Assembly (NCBI GenBank): GCA_023429375.1
Contig: JAEYVY010000001.1
Coordinates: 57,703-121,702, forward strand
Reading direction: 5' to 3'
DNA length: 64,000 bases
Source: Bacteroidota bacterium
Lineage (GTDB): Bacteria > Bacteroidota > Bacteroidia > Bacteroidales > Tannerellaceae
Shown here: in pieces, positions 34,771 through 43,142 of the stretch
Layout of the letters: each line of letters starts with the position of its first letter
Numbering within the stretch: position 1 is the first letter of the stretch
Translations under genes and position numbers: made by a program
Notes under the pieces: model-generated
The model's input: only the letters and a program-made list of their open reading frames with translations
Databases searched by the model: none
What the model was told of the DNA's origin: nothing

Positions 34771-36227
34771 TGCTTAGATTAACCATTCTAACAGAAGGAT
34801 ACAAGCATACTGGATATGGGCATATCGTCCGTTGTTCAGCTGTTGCTCGTGCTTTTTCCGAGTTAGGAGTGGAAGTCCGTTTTCTATTAAATGGAGATGA
34901 ATCTGCTGCAGAATTACTAAAGCCTTTTTCAGTCGTCCTGCTCAATTGGATAGAAGACAAAGAAAGACTTTCCGGATTTTTGTCTGATAGCAATCTTGTG
35001 CTCATTGATTCCTATTTGGCTCCTGAAGAACTTTACAAATTTGTAGCAAACAAAATTGAAACATCCATCTATCTGGATGATTTTGTAAGATTGAATTATC
35101 CTCCCGGTATAATTGTAAATGGAACCGTTGGAGCCCATCTTTCCGATTATCATTTACAAGCGAAGCATATTTTGTTAGTTGGTGAGAAATACGCCATCTT
35201 GCGAGAAGCATTTCTCGATGTTCAACCTCGTTTCACAATCTCCGAACAAATACAAACTATACTTATTACATTTGGAGGAAGTGATCCTCAAAATATGACA
35301 AGGAAAATACTTCCTTTGTTGACGCATCTCTATCCCCATGCCAAGAAAAGGGTCGTGGTCGGAGCAGCTTTTACAGGTGTGGAAGAATTGAAATCTCTGG
35401 CAGATCATCAAACGGAATTTCATTTTAATGTGGATGCCGCACAGATGAGAGATTTGATGTGTACAGCGGATATAGCCATCACGGCTGCAGGACAAACATT
35501 GAATGAACTAGGTCGTACAGGATTGCCGTCCATTGTCTTTAAGGTTGCCGACAATCAGAAGAATAATATAAAAGGTTGGCTGGAGACAGGTTTTATTTCA
35601 GCTTATATAGATGCAACTGAGGAATGGTCGTCTGATAATTTGGTAGCCTTATTGAAAACCTTGGAGCCTGCAGAGGTGCGTTTGGCATACTCTAAGGCTG
35701 GACAGTCTGCCATGGATGGTAATGGAGCTATGCGCATAGCAAAAGCTTGTCTCTCTACCTATTATAAGGATAAAATACAAATAGCAGACGCAAAGGAAGA
35801 AGATATCCTTTTTCTTTTTAACTTAGCCAATGATGAGGAGGTTAGAAAGCAATCTTTTTCTACGAAGCTTATTACATTGGATGAACATACGAAATGGTTC
35901 CGTTCGGTGCTTGCCGATCCGCATAGATTGCTTTATGTCTTAACTGCAGCTAATCAGTTTATGGGACAAATCCGGTTTGATCTTTCGGACGATACAGCTG
36001 TAATAAGTATAAGTATAAGTCGTGAGTTCAGGGGATTGGGGTTTGCTCCGGAGTTATTGGCTTTGAGTTTGGATCGCTTGAAAAAGCAAACTTTTGGACA
36101 GGTAAAGGAGGTTTTTGCCTACGTGAAACCGCAAAATGTGGCCTCTCAAAGAATCTTCTTAAAAGCGAATTTCCTCCCTTGTGCGTGTGAAAAAGAAGAA
36201 ACATTAAAATTCCGATATCGATTATGA
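34770..36227 (+). CDS. pseG: fused PseG UDP-sugar hydrolase and PseH-like N-acetyltransferase
   Basis: Residues 1-330 resemble PseG, which removes UDP from the 2,4-diacetamido-trideoxy-altrose: TEGYKHTGYGHIVRC (with the conserved GxGH), LIDSYL near 77, ITFGGSDPQNMT near 165 and AITAAGQTLNELGRTGLP near 235. Residues 333-485 form a GNAT domain with ISREFRGLGFAPELLALSL and VKPQNVASQRIFLKANF, the expected PseH that acetylates the 4-amino group. The fusion would supply both otherwise missing steps. A GTG lies just before the ATG chosen here. It overlaps pseI by four bases. Confidence 0.9.
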   Translation: MLRLTILTEGYKHTGYGHIVRCSAVARAFSELGVEVRFLLNGDESAAELLKPFSVVLLNWIEDKERLSGFLSDSNLVLIDSYLAPEELYKFVANKIETSIYLDDFVRLNYPPGIIVNGTVGAHLSDYHLQAKHILLVGEKYAILREAFLDVQPRFTISEQIQTILITFGGSDPQNMTRKILPLLTHLYPHAKKRVVVGAAFTGVEELKSLADHQTEFHFNVDAAQMRDLMCTADIAITAAGQTLNELGRTGLPSIVFKVADNQKNNIKGWLETGFISAYIDATEEWSSDNLVALLKTLEPAEVRLAYSKAGQSAMDGNGAMRIAKACLSTYYKDKIQIADAKEEDILFLFNLANDEEVRKQSFSTKLITLDEHTKWFRSVLADPHRLLYVLTAANQFMGQIRFDLSDDTAVISISISREFRGLGFAPELLALSLDRLKKQTFGQVKEVFAYVKPQNVASQRIFLKANFLPCACEKEETLKFRYRL

Positions 36228-37279
36228 GTACGAATTTATTTGAACGATATAGTCTGAATGATCCTGCTTCGGATCGTGTATTTATCATTGCAGAAATTTC
36301 GGCAAATCATAATCAGCATTTCGAAATTGCCGCTGAAACAATTCGGGCAGCCAAAGAAGCTGGTGCTGATGCTGTCAAACTGCAGACCTATACAGCCGAT
36401 ACGATAACGATTGATTGTGATAACCCTTATTTTCAGATTCAGCAGGATACGCTATGGGATGGAACTACACTTTATAAATTATATCAACAGGCCTATACCC
36501 CTTGGGAATGGCACCCTGAATTGAAAAAGATAGCAGACAGCGAAGGTTTGGTATTGTTTTCTTCTCCGTTTGATAAAACATCAGTTGATTTTTTAGAAGA
36601 TTTAGATGTACCAGCCTATAAGATTGCAAGTTTTGAAATTACCGACATTCCATTAATTGAATATGTTGCTTCAAAGGGAAAACCAGTAATTCTATCGACA
36701 GGAATTGCAACCTTGGAAGATATAGAAGAGGCTATAGAGGCCTGCCATAGAGCCGGGAATAAAAATATTGCTATACTTAAGTGTACTTCTTCTTATCCTG
36801 CACCATTTGAACTAGCCAATTTGAGGATGATTCCTGATATGAAGGAACGATTTTGTTTGCCCGTAGGTTTGTCCGATCATACAATGGGGGCTACTGCTCC
36901 GGTGGCTTCTGTTGCTCTTGGCGCAAGAATCATTGAAAAACATTTTATTCTAGACCGTTCAATAGGAGGCCCGGATGCAGATTTTTCGATGAATAAAGAA
37001 GAATTCCGACAGATGGTTCAAAGTATCCGGGAAGTTGAAAAAGCTTTAGGTAAGATTTCTTATGAATTGTCTGAAAAAGTAAGAAAAAATCGTAAATTCG
37101 CACGTTCTCTGTTTGTTACGAAGGACATGAAAGCCGGAGATATGATTACGGAAGAAAATGTGAGATCTATTCGTCCCGGTGACGGACTGTCTCCAAAATT
37201 TCTGCCAGAAATATTAGGTAGAGTAGTAGTGTGTGATATAAAAGCAGGAACACCTTTTCAAATCGATTTTTTGAAATAA
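36224..37279 (+). CDS. pseI: pseudaminic acid synthase
   Basis: It condenses the diacetamido sugar with phosphoenolpyruvate to give pseudaminic acid. The NeuB-type barrel has FIIAEISANHNQ near residue 20, GADAVKLQTYTADTIT near 45, LFSSPFD near 108 and LSDHTMGATAPVA near 213, the last typical of PseI. A C-terminal antifreeze-like SAF domain follows (KNRKFARSLFVTKDMKAGDMITEENVRSIRPGDGL region). ISANHNQ and AYKIASFEI are closer to PseI than to NeuB. With 351 residues it is full length. Confidence 0.93.
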   Translation: MSTNLFERYSLNDPASDRVFIIAEISANHNQHFEIAAETIRAAKEAGADAVKLQTYTADTITIDCDNPYFQIQQDTLWDGTTLYKLYQQAYTPWEWHPELKKIADSEGLVLFSSPFDKTSVDFLEDLDVPAYKIASFEITDIPLIEYVASKGKPVILSTGIATLEDIEEAIEACHRAGNKNIAILKCTSSYPAPFELANLRMIPDMKERFCLPVGLSDHTMGATAPVASVALGARIIEKHFILDRSIGGPDADFSMNKEEFRQMVQSIREVEKALGKISYELSEKVRKNRKFARSLFVTKDMKAGDMITEENVRSIRPGDGLSPKFLPEILGRVVVCDIKAGTPFQIDFLK

Positions 37280-37308
37280 AACACTAATACTTTATTTTAA
37301 TACTCTAT

Positions 37309-38391
37309 ATGGTAGGAAATTCTTCGCGTATAATTCTAAGTCTGTTGCTTATTTCATTTTGCTCATGTTCGAAAGAAACTGAAGAATTTGCATTTCGTTC
37401 TGAACTATCTGTTGTGTTACCCTATACTGTGGTAAAAGTGGATAGAAGTAAGAAACATTTGGCATTTCCTACCATAACCGGCAATCCTGATTTGTCTAAA
37501 ATATTGCTAGCATATAGAGAAGGGGATAGTCATGCCAGTTTTGATGGTGTTCTTGTGCAACAGGAAAGTGATGATTATGGGAAGTCATGGAAAAATAGGA
37601 GAATTATCTATACACCTGCTTATGGACATGATGCACGTGACCCGCAATTATTAATGCTTCCGGATGGATCTATTTTATGTCGTTTCTTTGAGCGGTCTCA
37701 GTTGCCCGACGGGCAGGTAAAATCCGAAGTAAAGTGTTATGTGTCGAAAGATGGCGGTCAGACATACAGTTACCTATCTACCTTACCCAATATTTCGAAT
37801 AGTACGTTGGCTGCTGCTCGTGGCAATATGCTCTTGCTGGAAAATGAGATATATACCGTATGTTATAACCTTTGGTCTAATTCCTGGCTATTGAAATCAA
37901 GCGATTGGGGCCAGAGTTGGGAACTGGTGACAAGTCTTGATCCTTCTATCAACGCCTATTTTAATGCGGCCAGAATCAATGAGGTTTCTTTAGGATACTC
38001 AAATGGGAAAATGTGTTTGGTAGGTCGCCAGAGTGATCAGTCCGACAAAAAGACTCTTTATGGAACCAGTGAAGATTTTGGAAAGAATTGGACTTGGACA
38101 AAACTATCCGAACATGGCGAAGCGCCCTCCATTACCTGTATAGAAGATAGCTTTATCATGACCTATCGGGACGTATCCAAGTCTACCGGGTATGAGTTTA
38201 AAGTGGCACTTCTGAAGGAAAATAATCTTGTATCCGCTCCAATCAAAATTGTTGCAAGTCAAACTTTTGATATTGGTTATGGGGATGTCTTGCTTTTAGC
38301 TAACTCATTTTTGGTCTGTTATTATACCCATGAAGGAATATTCTGTAGTGAATTCAAGTATGATTTGCTGCTCCCAGAAAAAAAACTCTAA
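37309..38391 (+). CDS. sialidase-like (BNR/Asp-box) lipoprotein
   Basis: A signal peptide ends in a lipobox (ISFCSC, Cys18 or Cys20). The body has four Asp-boxes at even spacing: SDDYGKSW (87), SKDGGQTY (146), SSDWGQSW (197) and SEDFGKNW (254), so it is a six-bladed propeller of the sialidase superfamily. AFPTITG near 52 takes the place of the FRIP motif, and arginines at 70, 110, 240 and 287 could supply a carboxylate-binding site. It ends the pseudaminate operon, 29 bases after pseI. It may act on pseudaminic acid outside the cell, or only bind it; activity is not shown. Confidence 0.78.
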   Translation: MVGNSSRIILSLLLISFCSCSKETEEFAFRSELSVVLPYTVVKVDRSKKHLAFPTITGNPDLSKILLAYREGDSHASFDGVLVQQESDDYGKSWKNRRIIYTPAYGHDARDPQLLMLPDGSILCRFFERSQLPDGQVKSEVKCYVSKDGGQTYSYLSTLPNISNSTLAAARGNMLLLENEIYTVCYNLWSNSWLLKSSDWGQSWELVTSLDPSINAYFNAARINEVSLGYSNGKMCLVGRQSDQSDKKTLYGTSEDFGKNWTWTKLSEHGEAPSITCIEDSFIMTYRDVSKSTGYEFKVALLKENNLVSAPIKIVASQTFDIGYGDVLLLANSFLVCYYTHEGIFCSEFKYDLLLPEKKL

Positions 38392-38406
38392 TTTATATTT
38401 TGTAGC

Positions 38407-39450
38407 TTAAGACAAAGACTTATAGAGATTAGCAATCTGGGAACTGATTTTGTCTAAGCTGAATAGATTCTTTGCTAATTGGGATGCTTCTTCTCCCAGT
38501 TTTTGTCTTAACTCGCTGTCTGACAGGAGCAAGGCTAATTTCTCTTTGAGTTGATTGATATCGCCCGGAGTAAACAGAAGGCCATTCTTTCCGTCGGTTA
38601 TAATTTCAGGAATTCCCCCTACAGGCGTAGTGATGAACGGTATTCCATAAGAACAAGCTTCCAGAATAGCCGTAGGAAAGCCTTCTGTATAACTTGGAAG
38701 ACAAAAGACAGAAGCTTTTGAGAACAAACTTTCTTTCTCCATGCCCGAGATCCATCCCGGAAAGCTAACTTGATTTTCTATTTCTAGCCCTTGAGCCATC
38801 TTCATTCCTTGTTCAATTCCTCCGCTTCCGGCTAAAACTAACTTCCACTCTGGGAAACGGTGGGCGATCGATGCAAAAGCACGGATTAGATCATGATATC
38901 CTTTCTTGTGAGTCAGGACACCGGCAAATAAGATAATCTTCTCTTTATTTACAGATTTTACAGATACTTCTTTACAGGGGTTGTAAACTACTACGATGTT
39001 TTTGTCGACTTTTATTTCTTGCTCAATAGCTTTTTTCATCGATTGTGATAAGGCGATGACATAGTCTGCCCGTTTGAATACGAAGCGATAAAGGAAGTTG
39101 GCTGGGCCATCTGCCATCGTTGAATGTACATGGACAATCGTCTTTTTCCCGAGTAGCTTAGCGTAAACGAATAAAAGTGTTTTCCGAATTAATGAGGGAA
39201 CCTGACTTAGGTGAATATGGATAATGTCGTATTGTGGAATCAGGATAAATGCTGACATATAAGCTTTGAAAGCCCAAAGAAATTTGTAGAATAGACTGCC
39301 ATCCGCATGTGTTTGTAGCCATCTGATTTGGTAATTTTTCCAGAAAGGACAAGTTTCATAAGCTTTTAACACAGCAGTAATACCTCCTCTGGTTCTTCTT
39401 GAGGTGGCAATCATCAACACAGACTTTTTCTTACTTCCCATTTTCTTCAT
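38407..39450 (-). CDS. glycosyltransferase family 4
   Basis: A GT-B enzyme. TSRRTRGGITAVLKAYE near the start, IIHIHLSQ near 81, KKTIVHVHSTMADGP, FAGVLTHKKGYHDLIRAF near 184 and the donor-site EX7E region FCLPSYTEGFPTAILEACSYGIPFITTPVGGIPEI near 261 are typical. The retaining family uses UDP- or GDP-sugars; donor unknown. The ATG at 39450 overlaps the stop of the WecG-like gene (ATGA) and is preferred over an upstream ATG at 39465. It is the last gene of a three-gene minus-strand run that faces the sialidase-like gene. Confidence 0.88.
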   Translation of the reverse strand: MKKMGSKKKSVLMIATSRRTRGGITAVLKAYETCPFWKNYQIRWLQTHADGSLFYKFLWAFKAYMSAFILIPQYDIIHIHLSQVPSLIRKTLLFVYAKLLGKKTIVHVHSTMADGPANFLYRFVFKRADYVIALSQSMKKAIEQEIKVDKNIVVVYNPCKEVSVKSVNKEKIILFAGVLTHKKGYHDLIRAFASIAHRFPEWKLVLAGSGGIEQGMKMAQGLEIENQVSFPGWISGMEKESLFSKASVFCLPSYTEGFPTAILEACSYGIPFITTPVGGIPEIITDGKNGLLFTPGDINQLKEKLALLLSDSELRQKLGEEASQLAKNLFSLDKISSQIANLYKSLS

Positions 39451-40184
39451 TTTATGCGTTTGCATTCATTCCATGCTAAGCGGGGGAGGATTTTTAGAAA
39501 ATTCAGATACCTTGGAACGTTTTTTTTAGGCTCTTCAAAGGCTCTGTATAACCATTCCATTTTAAGATTCCGCATCCATTTCGGAGCCCGTTTAACATGC
39601 CCCACGCCTCCTGCATTAAAGTTAAAGGCTGCACCGATGCCGAACATGACCCCTTGTTCAAGGTAGGGGAGAAGGCGATACATAAACTCTTCCTGCTTAG
39701 GAGCCCCCAAAGATACCCAAATAATGTCTGGTTTGTTGCTATTAATATGAGATGCTATCTCTGCGTAGTCGAATTCATCTACTTTTCTGAAGGGAAGTTC
39801 TACAAAAGGCATCTGGCGAATTTCAGTATCGATATTTGACAGGTTTTCCTTTAGTCCGGCTAATACCTCGGCTGTGTTTCCTAAAAAATACTGTCTGTAT
39901 TTGCAAAGCGATACATATTTCATGAATAAATCACTTCCTATGTAAGATGAGAATGGCTTGTGATGAATCAGTCCGGCCAATTTGGCGATGTTAGAACCGT
40001 CACAAGTATTGACCAATGCATTGTTTACCACTGTCCGAAAATCGGGGTTTGTATTTGCTATCGAAAGATTATTGCTTTCAATAAAACATACATATCCTTT
40101 TTTCTTTTGTTGAATGGCGTCTTGTATAGTTTTGTCGACTATCGACTGGTCAAATTCCAATTTTACATTAAAATATTCATTCAT
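39447..40184 (-). CDS. WecG/TagA/CpsF family glycosyltransferase (GT26)
   Basis: The motifs FIESNNLSIANTNPDF near residue 34, TCDGSNIAKLAG near 60 (the catalytic Asp) and IWVSLGAPKQEEFM near 152, with GIGAAFNFNAGGVGHVKRAPKWM near 173, define family GT26. Characterised members add the second sugar (ManNAcA, ManNAc or glucose) to a lipid-linked GlcNAc-type acceptor. That implies an initiating WecA-like enzyme elsewhere; the one at 4387-5376 is a candidate. The acceptor and donor are not determined here. Confidence 0.9.
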   Translation of the reverse strand: MNEYFNVKLEFDQSIVDKTIQDAIQQKKKGYVCFIESNNLSIANTNPDFRTVVNNALVNTCDGSNIAKLAGLIHHKPFSSYIGSDLFMKYVSLCKYRQYFLGNTAEVLAGLKENLSNIDTEIRQMPFVELPFRKVDEFDYAEIASHINSNKPDIIWVSLGAPKQEEFMYRLLPYLEQGVMFGIGAAFNFNAGGVGHVKRAPKWMRNLKMEWLYRAFEEPKKNVPRYLNFLKILPRLAWNECKRIK

Positions 40185-40213
40185 CAGAGTTGTATGTTGT
40201 TTTATCAGTTCTA

Positions 40214-41437
40214 CTATTTTAACTTGCTAGCTTGTTTGTTCTCTGCTTCTTTTTTTTGAAATCCCAATACCATTCCGAGCAGTAACATCATGAAGAATCC
40301 TTTGTTACTGGTAAACGAGGCGTCAGCGATGTTCTCAATAGCAAGGTAGCAGGAAATCAACAAGGTTATGATAAGATATTTTATTTCTTCTGTCTGCCTA
40401 TAATAGCGGAACGAGTTTACAATTACATAAATCCAAAAGATAACAAACAACGAGGCACCCAAAATGCCGAATTGTGCCAAGGAAGGGTAGTAAGTGTCTG
40501 AAATAAATGAAGGCATTTGTTTACTTAATCCCCATACTGTGTCTATGCCGTATTCCTCGTAGGTCTTAGAATAGAATAAACCGGATGCATGAGTTCCGAA
40601 GGTCGCCAGTCCACTACCAAAAGGCATATAATCTTTGAAAATATCTATAGAGGTGACATATAAGATTGCCCTTGCTTTCAGGTCTTCTTCTTGACCAATA
40701 GCTGCAGAGATAAAGTAGAGTCTTAATTTCTCCAGTGCAACATAGAACATGCCGGCAAAAACAACACCGAATACAAGGATTGTTTTGAGGTTAGGCTTTA
40801 ACCGCTCCGGTTTGTTCAAGTAAATGATAAGAGCTGAAGCAAGAATAAAAAAGCCATAGAATTTCGATCTGCCCGAGGCAATACCGGCAGCGAGCATGAT
40901 TAGAAATGTGAATTTATCTTTTAAGGTGTAATTACTGCAGAATAAATATGTCAGTGAAAGGCTGATGATGCAGGTGGCATAATTGGTCGGATGTTCAATA
41001 ATCATCCTGAAAAACCGCTCATTGCCAAATCCAAAGATGCCTATGGGCAGCATGATAAACCAGATAAGGAGACAGGTCTGTTTTAATACATTCTTTTGAT
41101 TGTCAGAAAATACAGGTGCCATCTGATACAACGTGAAGAAAGCCAAATAAGGTTTAAGCTGAATGATGAGATCGTAGACGATGGCTTTTATGGAGTTGCT
41201 ATGAATCTGCATCGAATAAAAAAGATAAAAAAGAAAGACCCCTAATGTAACAAGAAATCCGGTACTTATTTCCCAATTTTCTGTTTTGAATACGTAGAAG
41301 AAATATATAACCAGCAAACATAAGGCACATAGTTCATCGGCACTCTTAATTCCGATAATATTATACAAAAGTATACCGAAGAGGAGCGTGACGATATAAA
41401 GGATATAAAGTACCCTATTTGTTATTGTTTGCAGCAT
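40214..41437 (-). CDS. O-antigen polymerase/ligase-like membrane protein (Wzy-like)
   Basis: About eleven hydrophobic helices with a larger periplasmic loop carrying FGTHASGLFYSKTYEEYGIDTVWGL near the end are typical of Wzy polymerases and WaaL-type proteins. In a locus with Wza, Wzz and Wzx it is most simply the polymerase that joins repeat units in the periplasm. Family sequence conservation is low, so confidence rests on topology and place. The frame is open from a TTG at 41461, but ATG 41437 begins just before the first helix and is preferred. Confidence 0.8.
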   Translation of the reverse strand: MLQTITNRVLYILYIVTLLFGILLYNIIGIKSADELCALCLLVIYFFYVFKTENWEISTGFLVTLGVFLFYLFYSMQIHSNSIKAIVYDLIIQLKPYLAFFTLYQMAPVFSDNQKNVLKQTCLLIWFIMLPIGIFGFGNERFFRMIIEHPTNYATCIISLSLTYLFCSNYTLKDKFTFLIMLAAGIASGRSKFYGFFILASALIIYLNKPERLKPNLKTILVFGVVFAGMFYVALEKLRLYFISAAIGQEEDLKARAILYVTSIDIFKDYMPFGSGLATFGTHASGLFYSKTYEEYGIDTVWGLSKQMPSFISDTYYPSLAQFGILGASLFVIFWIYVIVNSFRYYRQTEEIKYLIITLLISCYLAIENIADASFTSNKGFFMMLLLGMVLGFQKKEAENKQASKLK

Positions 41438-41523
41438 GATTGAATCCAGGTTGTGAATCAAAAATTAAACGAGTGAACTAATGAATTATTGTTTGCATTC
41501 ACGTACTTCACATGAATATGATG

Positions 41524-41561
41524 CAAAAATATGGAACCTTTGCCAAGAATAGTTACATTTG
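41524..41561. promoter_or_regulatory. divergent -7 elements between the Wzy-like gene and ugd
   Basis: On the minus strand TATTTTTG (41524-41531) points to the polymerase gene; on the plus strand TACATTTG (41554-41561) points to ugd and lies 38 bases before its start. Neither has a clear -33 TTTG at 19-21 bases. The two operons would share one short control region. Confidence 0.45.
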
Positions 41562-41599
41562 CCTTACTTTTTGAAAAAATAGATAAACGGCATACAGAT

Positions 41600-42928
41600 A
41601 TGAAAATAGCAATCGTAGGTACAGGATATGTAGGTTTGGTAACAGGAACTTGTTTCGCCGAAATGGGTACTGAGGTCTATTGTGTCGATGTAAATGAACA
41701 GAAAATTGATGGGCTCAAGAATGGGAAAATCCCTATTTATGAACCTGGATTGGAAGAGATGGTGCATCGGAATTATGAAGCCGGACGCTTGCGTTTTACA
41801 ACCAACCTGACTGATTGTCTGGATGAGGTGGAGGTGCTATTTTCGGCCGTTGGTACTCCTCCTGATGAAGATGGAAGTGCTGATTTACGCTACGTGCTCG
41901 ATGTGGCCCGCGAGATAGGGCAACATATGAATAAATACCTGTTGATAGTAACCAAGAGTACTGTTCCTGTCGGTACGGCCAACAAGGTGAAGAAGGTTAT
42001 TCGGGATGAGTTGGATAAACGAGGAGTGAACGTCGATTTTGACATTGCCTCAAATCCTGAGTTTCTTAAGGAAGGGGCTGCCATCAAAGACTTTATGAGT
42101 CCCGACCGTGTGGTGGTAGGCGTGGAGTCCGAGCGTGCTAAAGAATTGATGACTCGTCTGTATCGTCCTTTTCTCTTAAATAATTTCCGGGTTATCTTTA
42201 TGGATGTTCCTTCTGCCGAGATGACGAAATATGCAGCCAACGCCATGCTGGCAACACGTATCAGTTTTATGAATGATGTAGCCAACCTATGTGAACTGGT
42301 GGGGGCCGATGTCAATATGGTAAGAAAAGGGATTGGTGCAGATAATCGCATTGGCAGCCGTTTCCTTTATCCGGGTTGTGGCTATGGAGGATCTTGTTTC
42401 CCAAAAGATGTAAAGGCCTTAATTAGTACAGCCAATGAATATGGCTATCCTATGCGTATTTTACAAGCAGTAGAAGAAGTGAATGAACGTCAGAAGTCTG
42501 TCTTGTTTCATAAGTTAGAATCTTATTATAACGGTGATCTAAAAGGGAAAACTATTGCCTTATGGGGGTTGTCTTTCAAACCGGAAACCGACGATATCCG
42601 AGAGGCACCGTCTCTTGTATTAATCGAAAAATTATTAGACGCCGGATGTAAGGTGAAAGCTTTTGATCCTGTTGCGATGGATGAAGCGCGTCATCGGTTG
42701 GGTGATTCTGTGCAACTCTGTAAAGATATTTATGAAACTGTCTTGGATGCTGAGGCGTTGCTGGTTGTCACAGAATGGAAGGTGTTCCGTCTCCCTTCAT
42801 GGGAAACTATTCGTAAATTGATGCAGGTGCCACTAATCTTGGATGGCCGCAATATTTATGATGCCGAGGAACTCGAACAGAAAGGATTTACCTATAGCTG
42901 TATCGGTCGTAAACCCGTTAACCCTTAA
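41600..42928 (+). CDS. ugd: UDP-glucose 6-dehydrogenase
   Basis: It oxidises UDP-glucose to UDP-glucuronate with two NAD. The N-terminal MKIAIVGTGYVGLVTGTCFAE is the Rossmann loop, followed by SNPEFLKEG near residue 149, the catalytic lysine region EMTKYAANAMLATRISFMN near 208 and the catalytic cysteine in YPGCGYGGSCFPKD near 262. The frame runs back to 41531, but the ATG at 41600 is the real start (442 residues). The related UDP-ManNAc dehydrogenase is less likely, given the GGSCFPKD context. Its stop codon overlaps the convergent small gene by four bases. Confidence 0.93.
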   Translation: MKIAIVGTGYVGLVTGTCFAEMGTEVYCVDVNEQKIDGLKNGKIPIYEPGLEEMVHRNYEAGRLRFTTNLTDCLDEVEVLFSAVGTPPDEDGSADLRYVLDVAREIGQHMNKYLLIVTKSTVPVGTANKVKKVIRDELDKRGVNVDFDIASNPEFLKEGAAIKDFMSPDRVVVGVESERAKELMTRLYRPFLLNNFRVIFMDVPSAEMTKYAANAMLATRISFMNDVANLCELVGADVNMVRKGIGADNRIGSRFLYPGCGYGGSCFPKDVKALISTANEYGYPMRILQAVEEVNERQKSVLFHKLESYYNGDLKGKTIALWGLSFKPETDDIREAPSLVLIEKLLDAGCKVKAFDPVAMDEARHRLGDSVQLCKDIYETVLDAEALLVVTEWKVFRLPSWETIRKLMQVPLILDGRNIYDAEELEQKGFTYSCIGRKPVNP

Positions 42929-43122
42929 TGGTTAACTGAGGGGTGAATTCCTACAATAACTTTTTTGTTCTTTTTGATTTCTTCATGTAACGAACACCCT
43001 GAACATCCTCCGCACAGTCCGGAGGATGGCCTGCATGAGGTGGTGAAGAAGTTGTACACTTTCCAACCCAAATAGGCCAGGGTCAGTATACCTGTACATA
43101 GAACGGCTATTTCTTGCCACAT
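42925..43122 (-). CDS. FeoB-associated Cys-rich small membrane protein
   Basis: The 65-residue protein starts MWQEIAVLCTGILTLAYLGWKVY, a membrane helix, followed by a cysteine-rich tail with C30, C37, C40 and C43 in SCRPSSGLCGGCSGCSLHEE. This is the pattern of the FeoB-associated Cys-rich family. A longer open frame overlaps the end of feoB, but the ATG at 43122 fits the family and begins 20 bases after the feoAB stop codon. It may bind iron or help assemble Feo; its function is not established. Confidence 0.85.
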   Translation of the reverse strand: MWQEIAVLCTGILTLAYLGWKVYNFFTTSCRPSSGLCGGCSGCSLHEEIKKNKKVIVGIHPSVNH

Positions 43123-43142
43123 AATTTTTTGTCTTTTTTTAA

